This document shows positions 41,432 to 48,796 of a stretch of 48,796 nucleotides of DNA, one piece after another (the first letter of the stretch is position 1; every line of letters begins with the position of its first letter). A program made the translations under genes and the position numbers. Below the pieces are notes generated by a model. That model did no database searches. It was not told the origin of the DNA and saw only the letters and a program-made list of their open reading frames with translations. Source of the DNA: Planctomycetaceae bacterium. Lineage in GTDB: Bacteria; Planctomycetota; Planctomycetia; Planctomycetales; Planctomycetaceae. Where the stretch lies: the NCBI GenBank assembly GCA_021732845.1, contig JAKFUF010000202.1:1-48796 (forward strand), written 5' to 3'.

Positions 41432-44320
41432 ATGCGTCGACTCATTGCCAGTGTCTGCTTCGGGCTCTTCGCCCTGTCCATGATTCTCCAGCCTTTCGGG
41501 ACGCACGGCGTTTCGGCCCAGGAGAAGCCGGCCGAGGCCGCGATCGTTCCGGAAGAGGCCAAATTGGGCCGACCGGTCGATTTCGAGAAGGATGTCTTTC
41601 CCATCCTCGACGCCAAGTGCATCGCCTGCCACAACGTGGCGATCACCGAGAACGGCCTGAATCTGGAAGGCGTGGCCGGCATTTTGAAGGGCGGCAAGCG
41701 CGGTCCGGCGGTGGTCGCCAAGGATTTGGAAAAGAGCCCGCTGTTCAAGCTGGCGGCACGGGGTGTTCCCGCCTCCATGCCACCGCTCCCGAACAAGGTC
41801 GAAGCGGCGGCTGTCACGCCGAAGGAACTGGGGATCATCAAGCAGTGGATTCTGGAAGGTGCCGCGGCGGGTGAGGGGATGATGTCGAAGTCGATCGACT
41901 GGCATCCGCTGCCCGCCGGCGTCAACCCGATTTATGCCGTCTCGGTCACGCATGATGGCCAGTACGTCGCCTGCGGCCGCGCGAACAAGGTGGTGGTGTA
42001 CCACATCCCCACCGGCGACCTCGTGGCTGAACTCGCCGACCCCTCGCTGGCGCCGATCGTCTACAACGGCAAGCCGATGTATCAGCCGGGCTCCACCCAT
42101 CGCGACTACGTGCATTCGCTGGCCTTCAGCGACGATGGCCGCACGCTGGCGTCGGGCAGTTTCCGTGAAGTGAAGCTCTGGACCCGTCCCGATGCCGCTC
42201 CGGGATTCACCCTTCCCGCATCGACCGGTCCGGTCGCCACGCTGGCACTCAGTGCCGATGACAAGTGGCTCGCCACCGCCGCCGCTGACTTCTCGATCAA
42301 GTTGTGGAACTTGGCCGATGGCCAGCCGGGCAAGACGATCACCGGACACACGGCCGCCGTCACCGGACTGAAGTTCTCTCCCGATGGAACGAAGCTGATC
42401 TCTGGCTCGCAGGACAAAACGGTCCGCGTCTGGAATCTGGCGGACGGTGCCGCCGCCGGGCAGGTCGAGGCTCCCGCCGCCCTGACCAGCCTGACCACGA
42501 ACCTCGACGCCACCAAGGTGATCGTCGGTGCCGCTGACAATCAACTGTATGTGTTCGACACCCCGACTCCGGCTACCGCCGCCGGAACGATGCCGACGCT
42601 GGTCATCAAGGGCCACACCGGCCCCGTGAACTGCGTGACTTTGGTCCTGCCACCGGGAACGCAGGTGGCTTCGGGGAGCGAAGACGGCACGGTCAAGGTT
42701 TGGGATCTGGCCTCCGGCAACGCGGTGAAGTCGATGGCGCATGGCGCTCCGGTGACCTCCGTGGCTTGCCGCCCCGATGGGCAGTTCCTCGCCTCCACCA
42801 GTGCCAACAACACCGCCAAACTGTGGAATGCCGGCAATGGCCAGCAGGTGGCCGAACTCAAGGGCGACAATCGGGCTGTCAAATTCGTCGCCAAGCTGAC
42901 GCTGGACGATACGGAAGCCACGGCTAATCTGGCTGCCGCCACGGCAGCCGTTGCTCCCGCTGAAAAATCAGTCACCGAGAAGAACGAGGCCGTGACCAAG
43001 GCCACCGAAGCCAAGACCAAGGCCGAAGCGGCTTACAACGATCTCGCCGCCAAGGCCAAGACCGCTGCCGATGCCTACGCGGTCGCGAAGAAGGCTGCGG
43101 AAGACAAGAAGGATGACGCTGCCCTGCAAAAGGCCGCTGCTGACGCGATGAAGGCCTCGACCGATGCCGAAGCCGCCGCGAAGAAGGCCGAATCGGAAAA
43201 GAACAGCGCTGTGGCTGCACTGACGCAGGCCGAGAAGTCCGCGAAGGAGGCGGTGGACGCAGTCGCTGCCGCCAAGGCCCTGGTCGAGACCAACACGGCC
43301 AAACAGGCGGCGGCGAAAACCGCCCTGGCCGAGGGGCAGATGAAGGCCACGGGACAGGAGAAGCCGTTCCGCGCCGTGGCGTTCTCGCGGGACAACAAGG
43401 AACTCGCCGTGGCCGGCGACCTGGGGGCCGTCTCCACGTTTGATGCCACGACCGGCGTGCCGTTTGAAGTCTTCGACGCCCATACCGGACCGGTGTTGAC
43501 CGTGACCTATGGCGCGGCCCGGACCCTGCTGACTGGTTCGGCGGACATGACGGCGAAGAGCTGGAACGTCAACCCGGGCTGGTCATTGGTAGGCGTGCTC
43601 GGCCCCAAAAAGGAAACGCCCACGGAACTCAAGGACTCGATCTTTGTCGACCGCGTGCTGTGCGTCGACTTCAACTTCGACGGTTCACTGCTGGCCACCG
43701 GTGGCGGCGACCCGTCCCGCAGCGGTGAAGTCATGATTTGGGACGTGAAGACCCAGGCCCCGGTGAAAACCATTGCCGATGCGCATAGCGACACCGTCTT
43801 CGGGATCGAATTCTCCCGTTATGGAGATCAGTTGCTGACCGGTGCCGCCGACAAGTTCGTGAAGATTTTTGATGTCGCCACCGGAAACAAGCTGAAGTCG
43901 TTCGAAGGGCACACCAACCATGTGCTGGACGTCACCTGGAAGGCCGACAGCAAGCTGGTGGCCAGTGCGGGTGCCGACAACGCCATCAAGATTTGGAATG
44001 TCGAGACCGGCGAACAGCAGCGGACAATCGTCGGCTTCACCAAGCAGGTCACGTCGATCCAGTTCATGGGCCGTGGCCAGAACATGGCGAGCTGCAGCGG
44101 TGACAAGACGGTCCGCTTCCATCAGGCGGACAACGGCAACAACTTCCGCAACTTTGCCGGAGCGACCGATTTCATGTATGCCGCGGCCGCCTCGGATGAC
44201 GAGAAAGTTGTGGCGGCGGGAGGCCAGGACGGAGCCCTCCGCGTCTGGAACGGAACCAATGGCCAGGTTCTGCGGACGTTCGAAGCTCCCAAGCCACCGG
44301 TGCAGGTGACCGCGAATTGA
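41432..44320 (+). CDS. Secreted cytochrome-WD40 protein with helical insert
   Basis: 962 residues from ATG 41432 with GGGGA upstream. The signal peptide LIASVCFGLFALSMIL ends near GVSAQ. A planctomycete cytochrome C domain follows, with FPILDAKCIACHNVA (Cys63, Cys66, His67). WD40 repeats at ~170-480 and again at ~640-960 are recognisable by GHTAAVTGLKFSPDGTKLIS, DKTVRVWNLA, GHTGPVNCVTL and GHTNHVLDVTWKADSKLVAS. Between them, residues ~488-636 are an Ala/Lys/Glu-rich helix (EKSVTEKNEAVTKATEAK) interrupting the propeller. Probably an envelope redox or scaffold protein working with the upstream DUF1549 protein. A strong terminator follows. Confidence 0.87.
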   Translation: MRRLIASVCFGLFALSMILQPFGTHGVSAQEKPAEAAIVPEEAKLGRPVDFEKDVFPILDAKCIACHNVAITENGLNLEGVAGILKGGKRGPAVVAKDLEKSPLFKLAARGVPASMPPLPNKVEAAAVTPKELGIIKQWILEGAAAGEGMMSKSIDWHPLPAGVNPIYAVSVTHDGQYVACGRANKVVVYHIPTGDLVAELADPSLAPIVYNGKPMYQPGSTHRDYVHSLAFSDDGRTLASGSFREVKLWTRPDAAPGFTLPASTGPVATLALSADDKWLATAAADFSIKLWNLADGQPGKTITGHTAAVTGLKFSPDGTKLISGSQDKTVRVWNLADGAAAGQVEAPAALTSLTTNLDATKVIVGAADNQLYVFDTPTPATAAGTMPTLVIKGHTGPVNCVTLVLPPGTQVASGSEDGTVKVWDLASGNAVKSMAHGAPVTSVACRPDGQFLASTSANNTAKLWNAGNGQQVAELKGDNRAVKFVAKLTLDDTEATANLAAATAAVAPAEKSVTEKNEAVTKATEAKTKAEAAYNDLAAKAKTAADAYAVAKKAAEDKKDDAALQKAAADAMKASTDAEAAAKKAESEKNSAVAALTQAEKSAKEAVDAVAAAKALVETNTAKQAAAKTALAEGQMKATGQEKPFRAVAFSRDNKELAVAGDLGAVSTFDATTGVPFEVFDAHTGPVLTVTYGAARTLLTGSADMTAKSWNVNPGWSLVGVLGPKKETPTELKDSIFVDRVLCVDFNFDGSLLATGGGDPSRSGEVMIWDVKTQAPVKTIADAHSDTVFGIEFSRYGDQLLTGAADKFVKIFDVATGNKLKSFEGHTNHVLDVTWKADSKLVASAGADNAIKIWNVETGEQQRTIVGFTKQVTSIQFMGRGQNMASCSGDKTVRFHQADNGNNFRNFAGATDFMYAAAASDDEKVVAAGGQDGALRVWNGTNGQVLRTFEAPKPPVQVTAN

Positions 44321-44361
44321 AAATTCCGCGCGCTGCGGAGTTCAAGCAGAAGTGAAGATTC

Positions 44362-44400
44362 AAGCCACGCTGACTTTGGTCAGCGTGGCTTTTGCCTTTT
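44362..44400 (+). terminator. Rho-independent terminator after the WD40 gene
   Basis: A 13-bp perfect stem AAGCCACGCTGAC / GTCAGCGTGGCTT with loop TTTG, then TTGCCTTTT. It starts 41 bp after the stop codon. Confidence 0.9.
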
Positions 44401-44702
44401 GAGGGCGCACTGCCAGCACAAATTTTGAGGGTCCACCGGGGCCGTCAACGGTTACGGAGATGGAGCAGAGTGCAGGGACAGGATGAAAGAGGATTGGAAA
44501 GGAATTGGATAGGATCTGTTGGGAACGACCTCCGCGACAACATCCTTCTAATCCGGTCTCATCCTTTTCATTCCTGTCGAATTTTGGCTGGGCTGTGTCT
44601 TGCTGGAGCGCTCCGGGTAGAATGAACGCTGCAAAATGCAGCGCTCGGCGAAATCCTGCAACTGCCGCGTTTCTGAAGTCTTGCCCGATTCAGGGAATTG
44701 TG
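44401..44702. other. Gap before the TPR-CHAT gene
   Basis: About 300 bases without a gene. A -10-like TAGAAT at 44618-44623 lies 80 bp before the next ATG, but no matching -35 was found. No repeats of the families seen elsewhere. Confidence 0.4.
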
Positions 44703-47700
44703 ATGCGAACTTCTCACCTCGCGGCCTCGATGGCGGGACTGGCCCTGCTGGTGACCGTGGCGCTTGCCCAGGTCCCCGGAGCCGCAATTCCCAAGTCCGC
44801 CGAGCGCCATTTGGACAACGCCGAGGGCTTTTTGAAACGCGGGGCCTGGGCCGAAGCCCAGCGTTGTCTGGACCAGGGGGTGGCCGAGTTGCCCGAGGCA
44901 CCCATGGGTGAACGGGTGGAGTTCAGAATCCTCACGCTGCTGGCCAGAATGTACCGTCAGAATGGCAACCATGAGCGGGCGAAAGACCATGCGGTACGGC
45001 AGCTTGCTGCCCTCAACAAGCTGCTCGCCGCTCTCCAAAAGGTGCCTCCCGCACCGAACAATGCGCCTACCGCACAGATCGTCCAATACATTATCGAGAC
45101 CACCCTGCAGCTTGCGGACGACCATGCCAATCTCAAAAACCCCGGTGAGGCCAGGCAGCTGCTGAAGGATCTGCTGGCGAACAAAAAGATTCCCCTGAAG
45201 AACATGCAGCGGTTCAACGTGCTGACGCGGCTGGCCTCGCTGGAAGAGTTTTCCGAACGCCCAGACCTCGCAGAGCCATACTGGAAGGAAATCACAACGC
45301 TGGCCCCGGCCCTGCTGGAGAAGCCCCTGAACTTTCCCGAGCGTCTGGATTGCACGAAATGGCTGCTGTGTGCCCTGGAAGCCCTGAAAGCCAAAAATGC
45401 TCCCGACAAATTGAAGGAGCTGCGGACACTCGTCAACGAGGGGCGAAAGCTCGGCGGGGCGGTCAGGCAACAGGCGGATCTGCTGGAAATCCAACTGCTG
45501 ACGGAATTGGCAATGCGCCGCGGCCGGCGGCTTGATTTTGATGGCGCGTCGAAGCTGTTCCAGGAAGTCCGCCAGCTGACCCCTGACACCGATCTGTTGG
45601 CCGAGGCCCGGCTGGATCTGCTCTTGGGCGACCTGTGGCGCAGCGCGGGCTACGAACAGAGCGCGGCTGCGGAGTATCGGAAAGCCGTGGAGAAACTCAA
45701 CGCGCATGCCGCGAAGCTCATGGCACAGCCAGGGAGGGGCGTCGAACTGGCCGAAGTCTGGCGGCAATTGCGGAACCTGCATCAACAGTTGGGAGACCTG
45801 CCGGCGTCGCTGGAGGCGTCCGAACGGCTGGTCGCGCAGCTGACCGCGGATGCCGTCAACACACCGCCGCGGTCGCTGCTGGAAGCCAGATCGGTGCATG
45901 GCAGCCTGCTGGGGGCAGCCGGGAAATTTGCCGACGCCCTGCCGGTGCTGGAGAAGTGTGTCGAGGAATGGCGAAAAGTTGACAACGCACAGCGCGACCT
46001 GGCCTCGGTCATCAACAACCTGGGCGCGGTGCACCGCAGCCGGGGCGACTATGCGGCGGCGGCCAGCTCCCTGAAAGAGGCCCTGAAGATTCGCGAAGAG
46101 CTGCTGGGCGACGACGACCCGGAGGTCGCGCTCTCCAGAAACAATCTGGCGAGCGTGTATGTCGCGCTGGGCGAGTACCGCAAGGGGCTGGAAACCTACC
46201 AGCAGGTGGAGAAGGCGTGCCGGGACCGGGGCGACCGGGCCAACGCACTGCGGAGCACGACGCTGCTCAACATGGCCATGGTCTACCGCTCGCAGGGCAT
46301 GATCGACAAGGCGATCAGCCACTGCCTGCAGTCGCTGGAACTGCAGCAGCAGGAGTTCGGCCCCTCGTCGCCAAATGCGGCCGGCCATTACATCGCCCTC
46401 TCGACCCTGTACCGCGCCAGCGGAAACTACCCCGAGGCCTTCCGCATGGCGGAAAAGGTGCTGGCCATCGCCGAACGCGACCGGGCCAATCTGCAGTCGC
46501 TGGCCGCGGCGGCCCACTACAACCTGGGGATCATCTACCGCATCGGCAAGGTCCCGGCCAAGGCGCGGGAACATCTGGAGGAAGCCCTGGAACTGCAGGA
46601 CCGGATCGGCCAGCAGGCGGCATCGGCCCGCACCACAAATTTCCTGGGCCTGCTCGCTTTTGAGGAGAAGAACTACGAGAAGGCCCGCGGGTATTTCGAG
46701 AAGGCCGCCGACGTCCAGCAGAAGACCGGGGCCTCGCCGCAGGAAAAATACAGCACACTGTGCAACCTGGCGGGTGTCTGCCATGAGCTGAAGCAGCCGG
46801 TGGCGGCCATGAAGCATCTGAACGATGCCGTGAAGTTCGCGGAACAGGCGCGGGCGCAGTCGACAGGGGACGAAGCCGACCGGGCCACGCTGTTTGCCCG
46901 CTTCGCCTCGGCGGTGGAACTGCAGGTCGTCTGGAATCTGGAGGCGGGCGACATCGCCGCTGCCTTGGACGCCGCCGAACAGGGGCGGAGCCGCACCTTC
47001 CTGGACCAGGTCCAGCTCGCCCAGGGCAATTTGCGCCAGAACCTGGTCGATGCCAACGGCCAGCCCTGGGACAAGGCCAAAGACGCTCTCAGCAGAGAAC
47101 AGGAACTGCGGCAGACGATCAATGAAATTCAGCGGCGTGCGGTCGCCGATGACCCTTCGCACGTGAAGGCTCACATCCGGGAACTCGACAACGCCCAGGA
47201 AGAGCTGGCCCAGGTGTGGTCACAGATCCGGGCTCACAGTGCCGTCTACCAGCGGATGCTGGTGAAGTCCGAGAATCTCGCCAGCTTTGCCGACATTCGC
47301 CAGTCGCTGCTGAAGCCCGGTCAAATCCTATTGTATTATGTTCTGGGCTTCGAACGCAGCTATGTGGTCATCGTCGATGGCGATCCCAACAGAAAGCCGG
47401 AGTCCATCGAACTCAAGATTTCGGAGGAGGCCGCTTCCCGACTCTCCCAGGCACTGGCGCGGCGGTCCGTGGCGCGGCCCGCGGCCGCCGGTGGGCCGGT
47501 GAAGTCGCCTGCGGCGGCACCAGCCAAAACGGCTGCCGCGAAGCCTCTGGTGGAGGTGGCCAAGTCATCAGGACCGGCAGCGCAACCGAACCGCGAAGTC
47601 GTCGGCACTGACAGCACCAAGCGGGGAGATGAAATCCTGGAGGCCGGTGAAGGCGCGTTGTCGCAGAATCTCACCCGCTCCTCCACCGTCCGGCTGGTCG

Positions 47701-48796
47701 CCTGGTACCTGCGGCTTATTCAAAACCAGCAGGTCGCCATCACCCGTGAAGTTGTGGGAACCGAGCAGACGGAGCGCGGCGGGCAGCTTGAGGAAACCCC
47801 GACACTTCTGGCTTACACCGAGATCTTTCTCCCCGCCGCACTCCGCCAGCGGATCCGGGAACGCCAGGCCACCTCGGTGCTGGTCATTCCCGACGGGGCG
47901 CTGCATCAACTGCCGCTGGAAGCGCTGGTTGTCGAGGGCGGAACAACTCCAAGGTATGTTCTCGACGAATTTCCGCCCATTGCCTACGCTCCGTCGGCGA
48001 GCGTGATGCTGGCCTTGAAGTCCCGTCCTCCCGTCTCCGCGGCAATGCGGAAAGAGCTGTTGTCGGTGGGCAACCCGGCCTATGCCGAGAAGCCACAGGC
48101 CGTGGCGGTCGCCCCCCAAGCGGCGAACGCGCCAGTTACGCCGGTGGCGGAGGTCAAGGCTCCGGGACCAGAAGCGGTGGCGCTGGCCGCGGATGTTCAG
48201 GACGGGGTCAAGCGGGGTGAAGCCACGCGCGACGCGTTTATCGCCCTGGGCGGGCGGCTGGAACGGCTTCCTGGAACCGCCAAGGAATGCGATCTGATCA
48301 GGAAGATTTTCAATGATGCCAAACGGAACGTCGAAACCTTGAAGTTCGACAAGGCCACGGAACTGGCCGTCAAACGGCTGATTCCGAAACGGGGATATGT
48401 GCATCTGGCCGCGCACGGATTGGTGGACGAACGCCACGACAACCTGTTTGGTGCCCTGGCGCTCACGCCTCCCGCGGCGGACGAGGCCACCCTGAGCGAC
48501 GGCTTCCTGTCATACAACGAAATTCTCGAACTGCCCCTCCAGGACTGTGATCTGGCGGCGCTCAGCGCCTGCAAAACCAACGTCGGTCCCGAGCGGCCGC
48601 TGGAAACGGCGTCCAGCCTGGCGCAGGCGTTTCTCGCCGCCGGTGCCCGCCGCGTGCTGGCGAGCCACTGGAGCGTCGCCGACGATTCGACGGCGACCCT
48701 CATGGCCAGCTTCTTCGACAATGTGGTGACCCGCGACAAGGGCGACGGCATCAACTATGCCAGAGCGCTCCGCGACGCACGCCTGAAGGTGAAACT
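44703..48796 (+). CDS. Secreted TPR-CHAT (caspase-like) protein, 3' end outside the window
   Basis: An open frame of at least 1364 codons from ATG 44703. A signal-like N-terminus (MAGLALLVTVALAQVPGAA) is followed by many TPR units to about residue 760, for example ASVINNLGAVHRSRGDYAAA, EVALSRNNLASVYVALGEY and AAAHYNLGIIYRIGKVPAKA. A helical linker follows (EQELRQTINEIQRRAV), then a CHAT domain from about residue 870. In the CHAT domain ILLYYVLGFERSYVVIVDG, SVLVIPDGALHQLPLEALV, HLAAHGLVDERH (His1238) and LAALSACKTNVGPE (Cys1290) give the intact protease dyad. The Ala/Pro-rich insert (~920-960) is unusual. CHAT domains are caspase-like peptidases. Export would place this one in the periplasm or outside, which is uncommon among characterised members. 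The end is cut off by the window. Confidence 0.88.
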   Translation, partial: MRTSHLAASMAGLALLVTVALAQVPGAAIPKSAERHLDNAEGFLKRGAWAEAQRCLDQGVAELPEAPMGERVEFRILTLLARMYRQNGNHERAKDHAVRQLAALNKLLAALQKVPPAPNNAPTAQIVQYIIETTLQLADDHANLKNPGEARQLLKDLLANKKIPLKNMQRFNVLTRLASLEEFSERPDLAEPYWKEITTLAPALLEKPLNFPERLDCTKWLLCALEALKAKNAPDKLKELRTLVNEGRKLGGAVRQQADLLEIQLLTELAMRRGRRLDFDGASKLFQEVRQLTPDTDLLAEARLDLLLGDLWRSAGYEQSAAAEYRKAVEKLNAHAAKLMAQPGRGVELAEVWRQLRNLHQQLGDLPASLEASERLVAQLTADAVNTPPRSLLEARSVHGSLLGAAGKFADALPVLEKCVEEWRKVDNAQRDLASVINNLGAVHRSRGDYAAAASSLKEALKIREELLGDDDPEVALSRNNLASVYVALGEYRKGLETYQQVEKACRDRGDRANALRSTTLLNMAMVYRSQGMIDKAISHCLQSLELQQQEFGPSSPNAAGHYIALSTLYRASGNYPEAFRMAEKVLAIAERDRANLQSLAAAAHYNLGIIYRIGKVPAKAREHLEEALELQDRIGQQAASARTTNFLGLLAFEEKNYEKARGYFEKAADVQQKTGASPQEKYSTLCNLAGVCHELKQPVAAMKHLNDAVKFAEQARAQSTGDEADRATLFARFASAVELQVVWNLEAGDIAAALDAAEQGRSRTFLDQVQLAQGNLRQNLVDANGQPWDKAKDALSREQELRQTINEIQRRAVADDPSHVKAHIRELDNAQEELAQVWSQIRAHSAVYQRMLVKSENLASFADIRQSLLKPGQILLYYVLGFERSYVVIVDGDPNRKPESIELKISEEAASRLSQALARRSVARPAAAGGPVKSPAAAPAKTAAAKPLVEVAKSSGPAAQPNREVVGTDSTKRGDEILEAGEGALSQNLTRSSTVRLVAWYLRLIQNQQVAITREVVGTEQTERGGQLEETPTLLAYTEIFLPAALRQRIRERQATSVLVIPDGALHQLPLEALVVEGGTTPRYVLDEFPPIAYAPSASVMLALKSRPPVSAAMRKELLSVGNPAYAEKPQAVAVAPQAANAPVTPVAEVKAPGPEAVALAADVQDGVKRGEATRDAFIALGGRLERLPGTAKECDLIRKIFNDAKRNVETLKFDKATELAVKRLIPKRGYVHLAAHGLVDERHDNLFGALALTPPAADEATLSDGFLSYNEILELPLQDCDLAALSACKTNVGPERPLETASSLAQAFLAAGARRVLASHWSVADDSTATLMASFFDNVVTRDKGDGINYARALRDARLKVK

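Noticed and set aside
44568-47174. 868-codon minus-strand open frame
   Set aside because: Antisense to the TPR-CHAT gene, whose motifs are clear on the plus strand; the antisense product is Gln/Arg/Gly-rich without domains.

Overview
The window looks like chromosome from a high-GC planctomycete (Planctomycetota, most likely order Planctomycetales; genus not determinable by eye). The main pointers are a secreted BIG2/DUF1549/DUF1553 protein with planctomycete-type cytochrome motifs, a secreted WD40 protein with an N-terminal CxxCH domain, a PPC-domain protein, a secreted TPR-CHAT protein, and abundant short palindromic intergenic repeats. No rRNA, tRNA, phage, IS transposase or CRISPR array was seen.

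Layout. (1) 1-4.3 kb: the end of one gene, a palindrome-rich stretch, then two minus-strand orphan polymorphic-toxin cassettes. One is a Hint remnant with an ADP-ribosyltransferase-like toxin followed by a Sel1-repeat protein. The other is a Hint domain with an HNH nuclease toxin followed by a DUF4265 protein. The first cassette is bracketed by two direct copies of a palindrome-ended element of about 85-97 bp. (2) 4.0-6.2 kb: a small ABM-like protein, a zinc-ribbon protein and an enolase-superfamily sugar-acid dehydratase. (3) 6.7-21.9 kb: a one-directional glycan locus. It holds a YfhO-type GT-C membrane protein, a polyprenyl-phosphate-type GT2, two methyltransferases, nucleotide-sugar epimerase, dehydrogenase and reductase genes, and a complete GDP-D-glycero-D-manno-heptose set (hddA, hddC, gmhA, gmhB). 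A transaldolase that could supply sedoheptulose 7-phosphate follows, then a strong terminator and an RmlD-like reductase. (4) 22-34.7 kb: mixed housekeeping and envelope genes (TPR lipoprotein, secreted B3-type metallo-beta-lactamase fold protein, Cys/Met PLP enzyme, thioredoxin-heme-PDZ protein, FHA-EAL protein, endonuclease IV, TIM-barrel sugar isomerase). (5) 35-48.8 kb: a cluster of large secreted proteins, namely DUF1549/DUF1553, PPC plus an alanine/lysine-rich rod, cytochrome-WD40 with a similar rod, and a TPR-CHAT protease-like protein that runs off the window.

Repeats are a theme. At least seven copies of one interspersed palindromic element sit between genes. The fullest copies end in AGGATCGCGGCAA-like inverted termini, and in two cases the terminus forms the stop codon of the upstream gene. 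Other families are CAATGACCAATG-type repeats, AAATTTGAAATC-type repeats and a TAACCCGACGCGT hairpin.

The most promising leads are the repeat-bracketed toxin cassette, the heptose-based surface-glycan locus with a Cys-to-Thr nucleotide-sugar dehydrogenase, and the interspersed element family. All functions are inferred from motifs read by eye; no database search was run.
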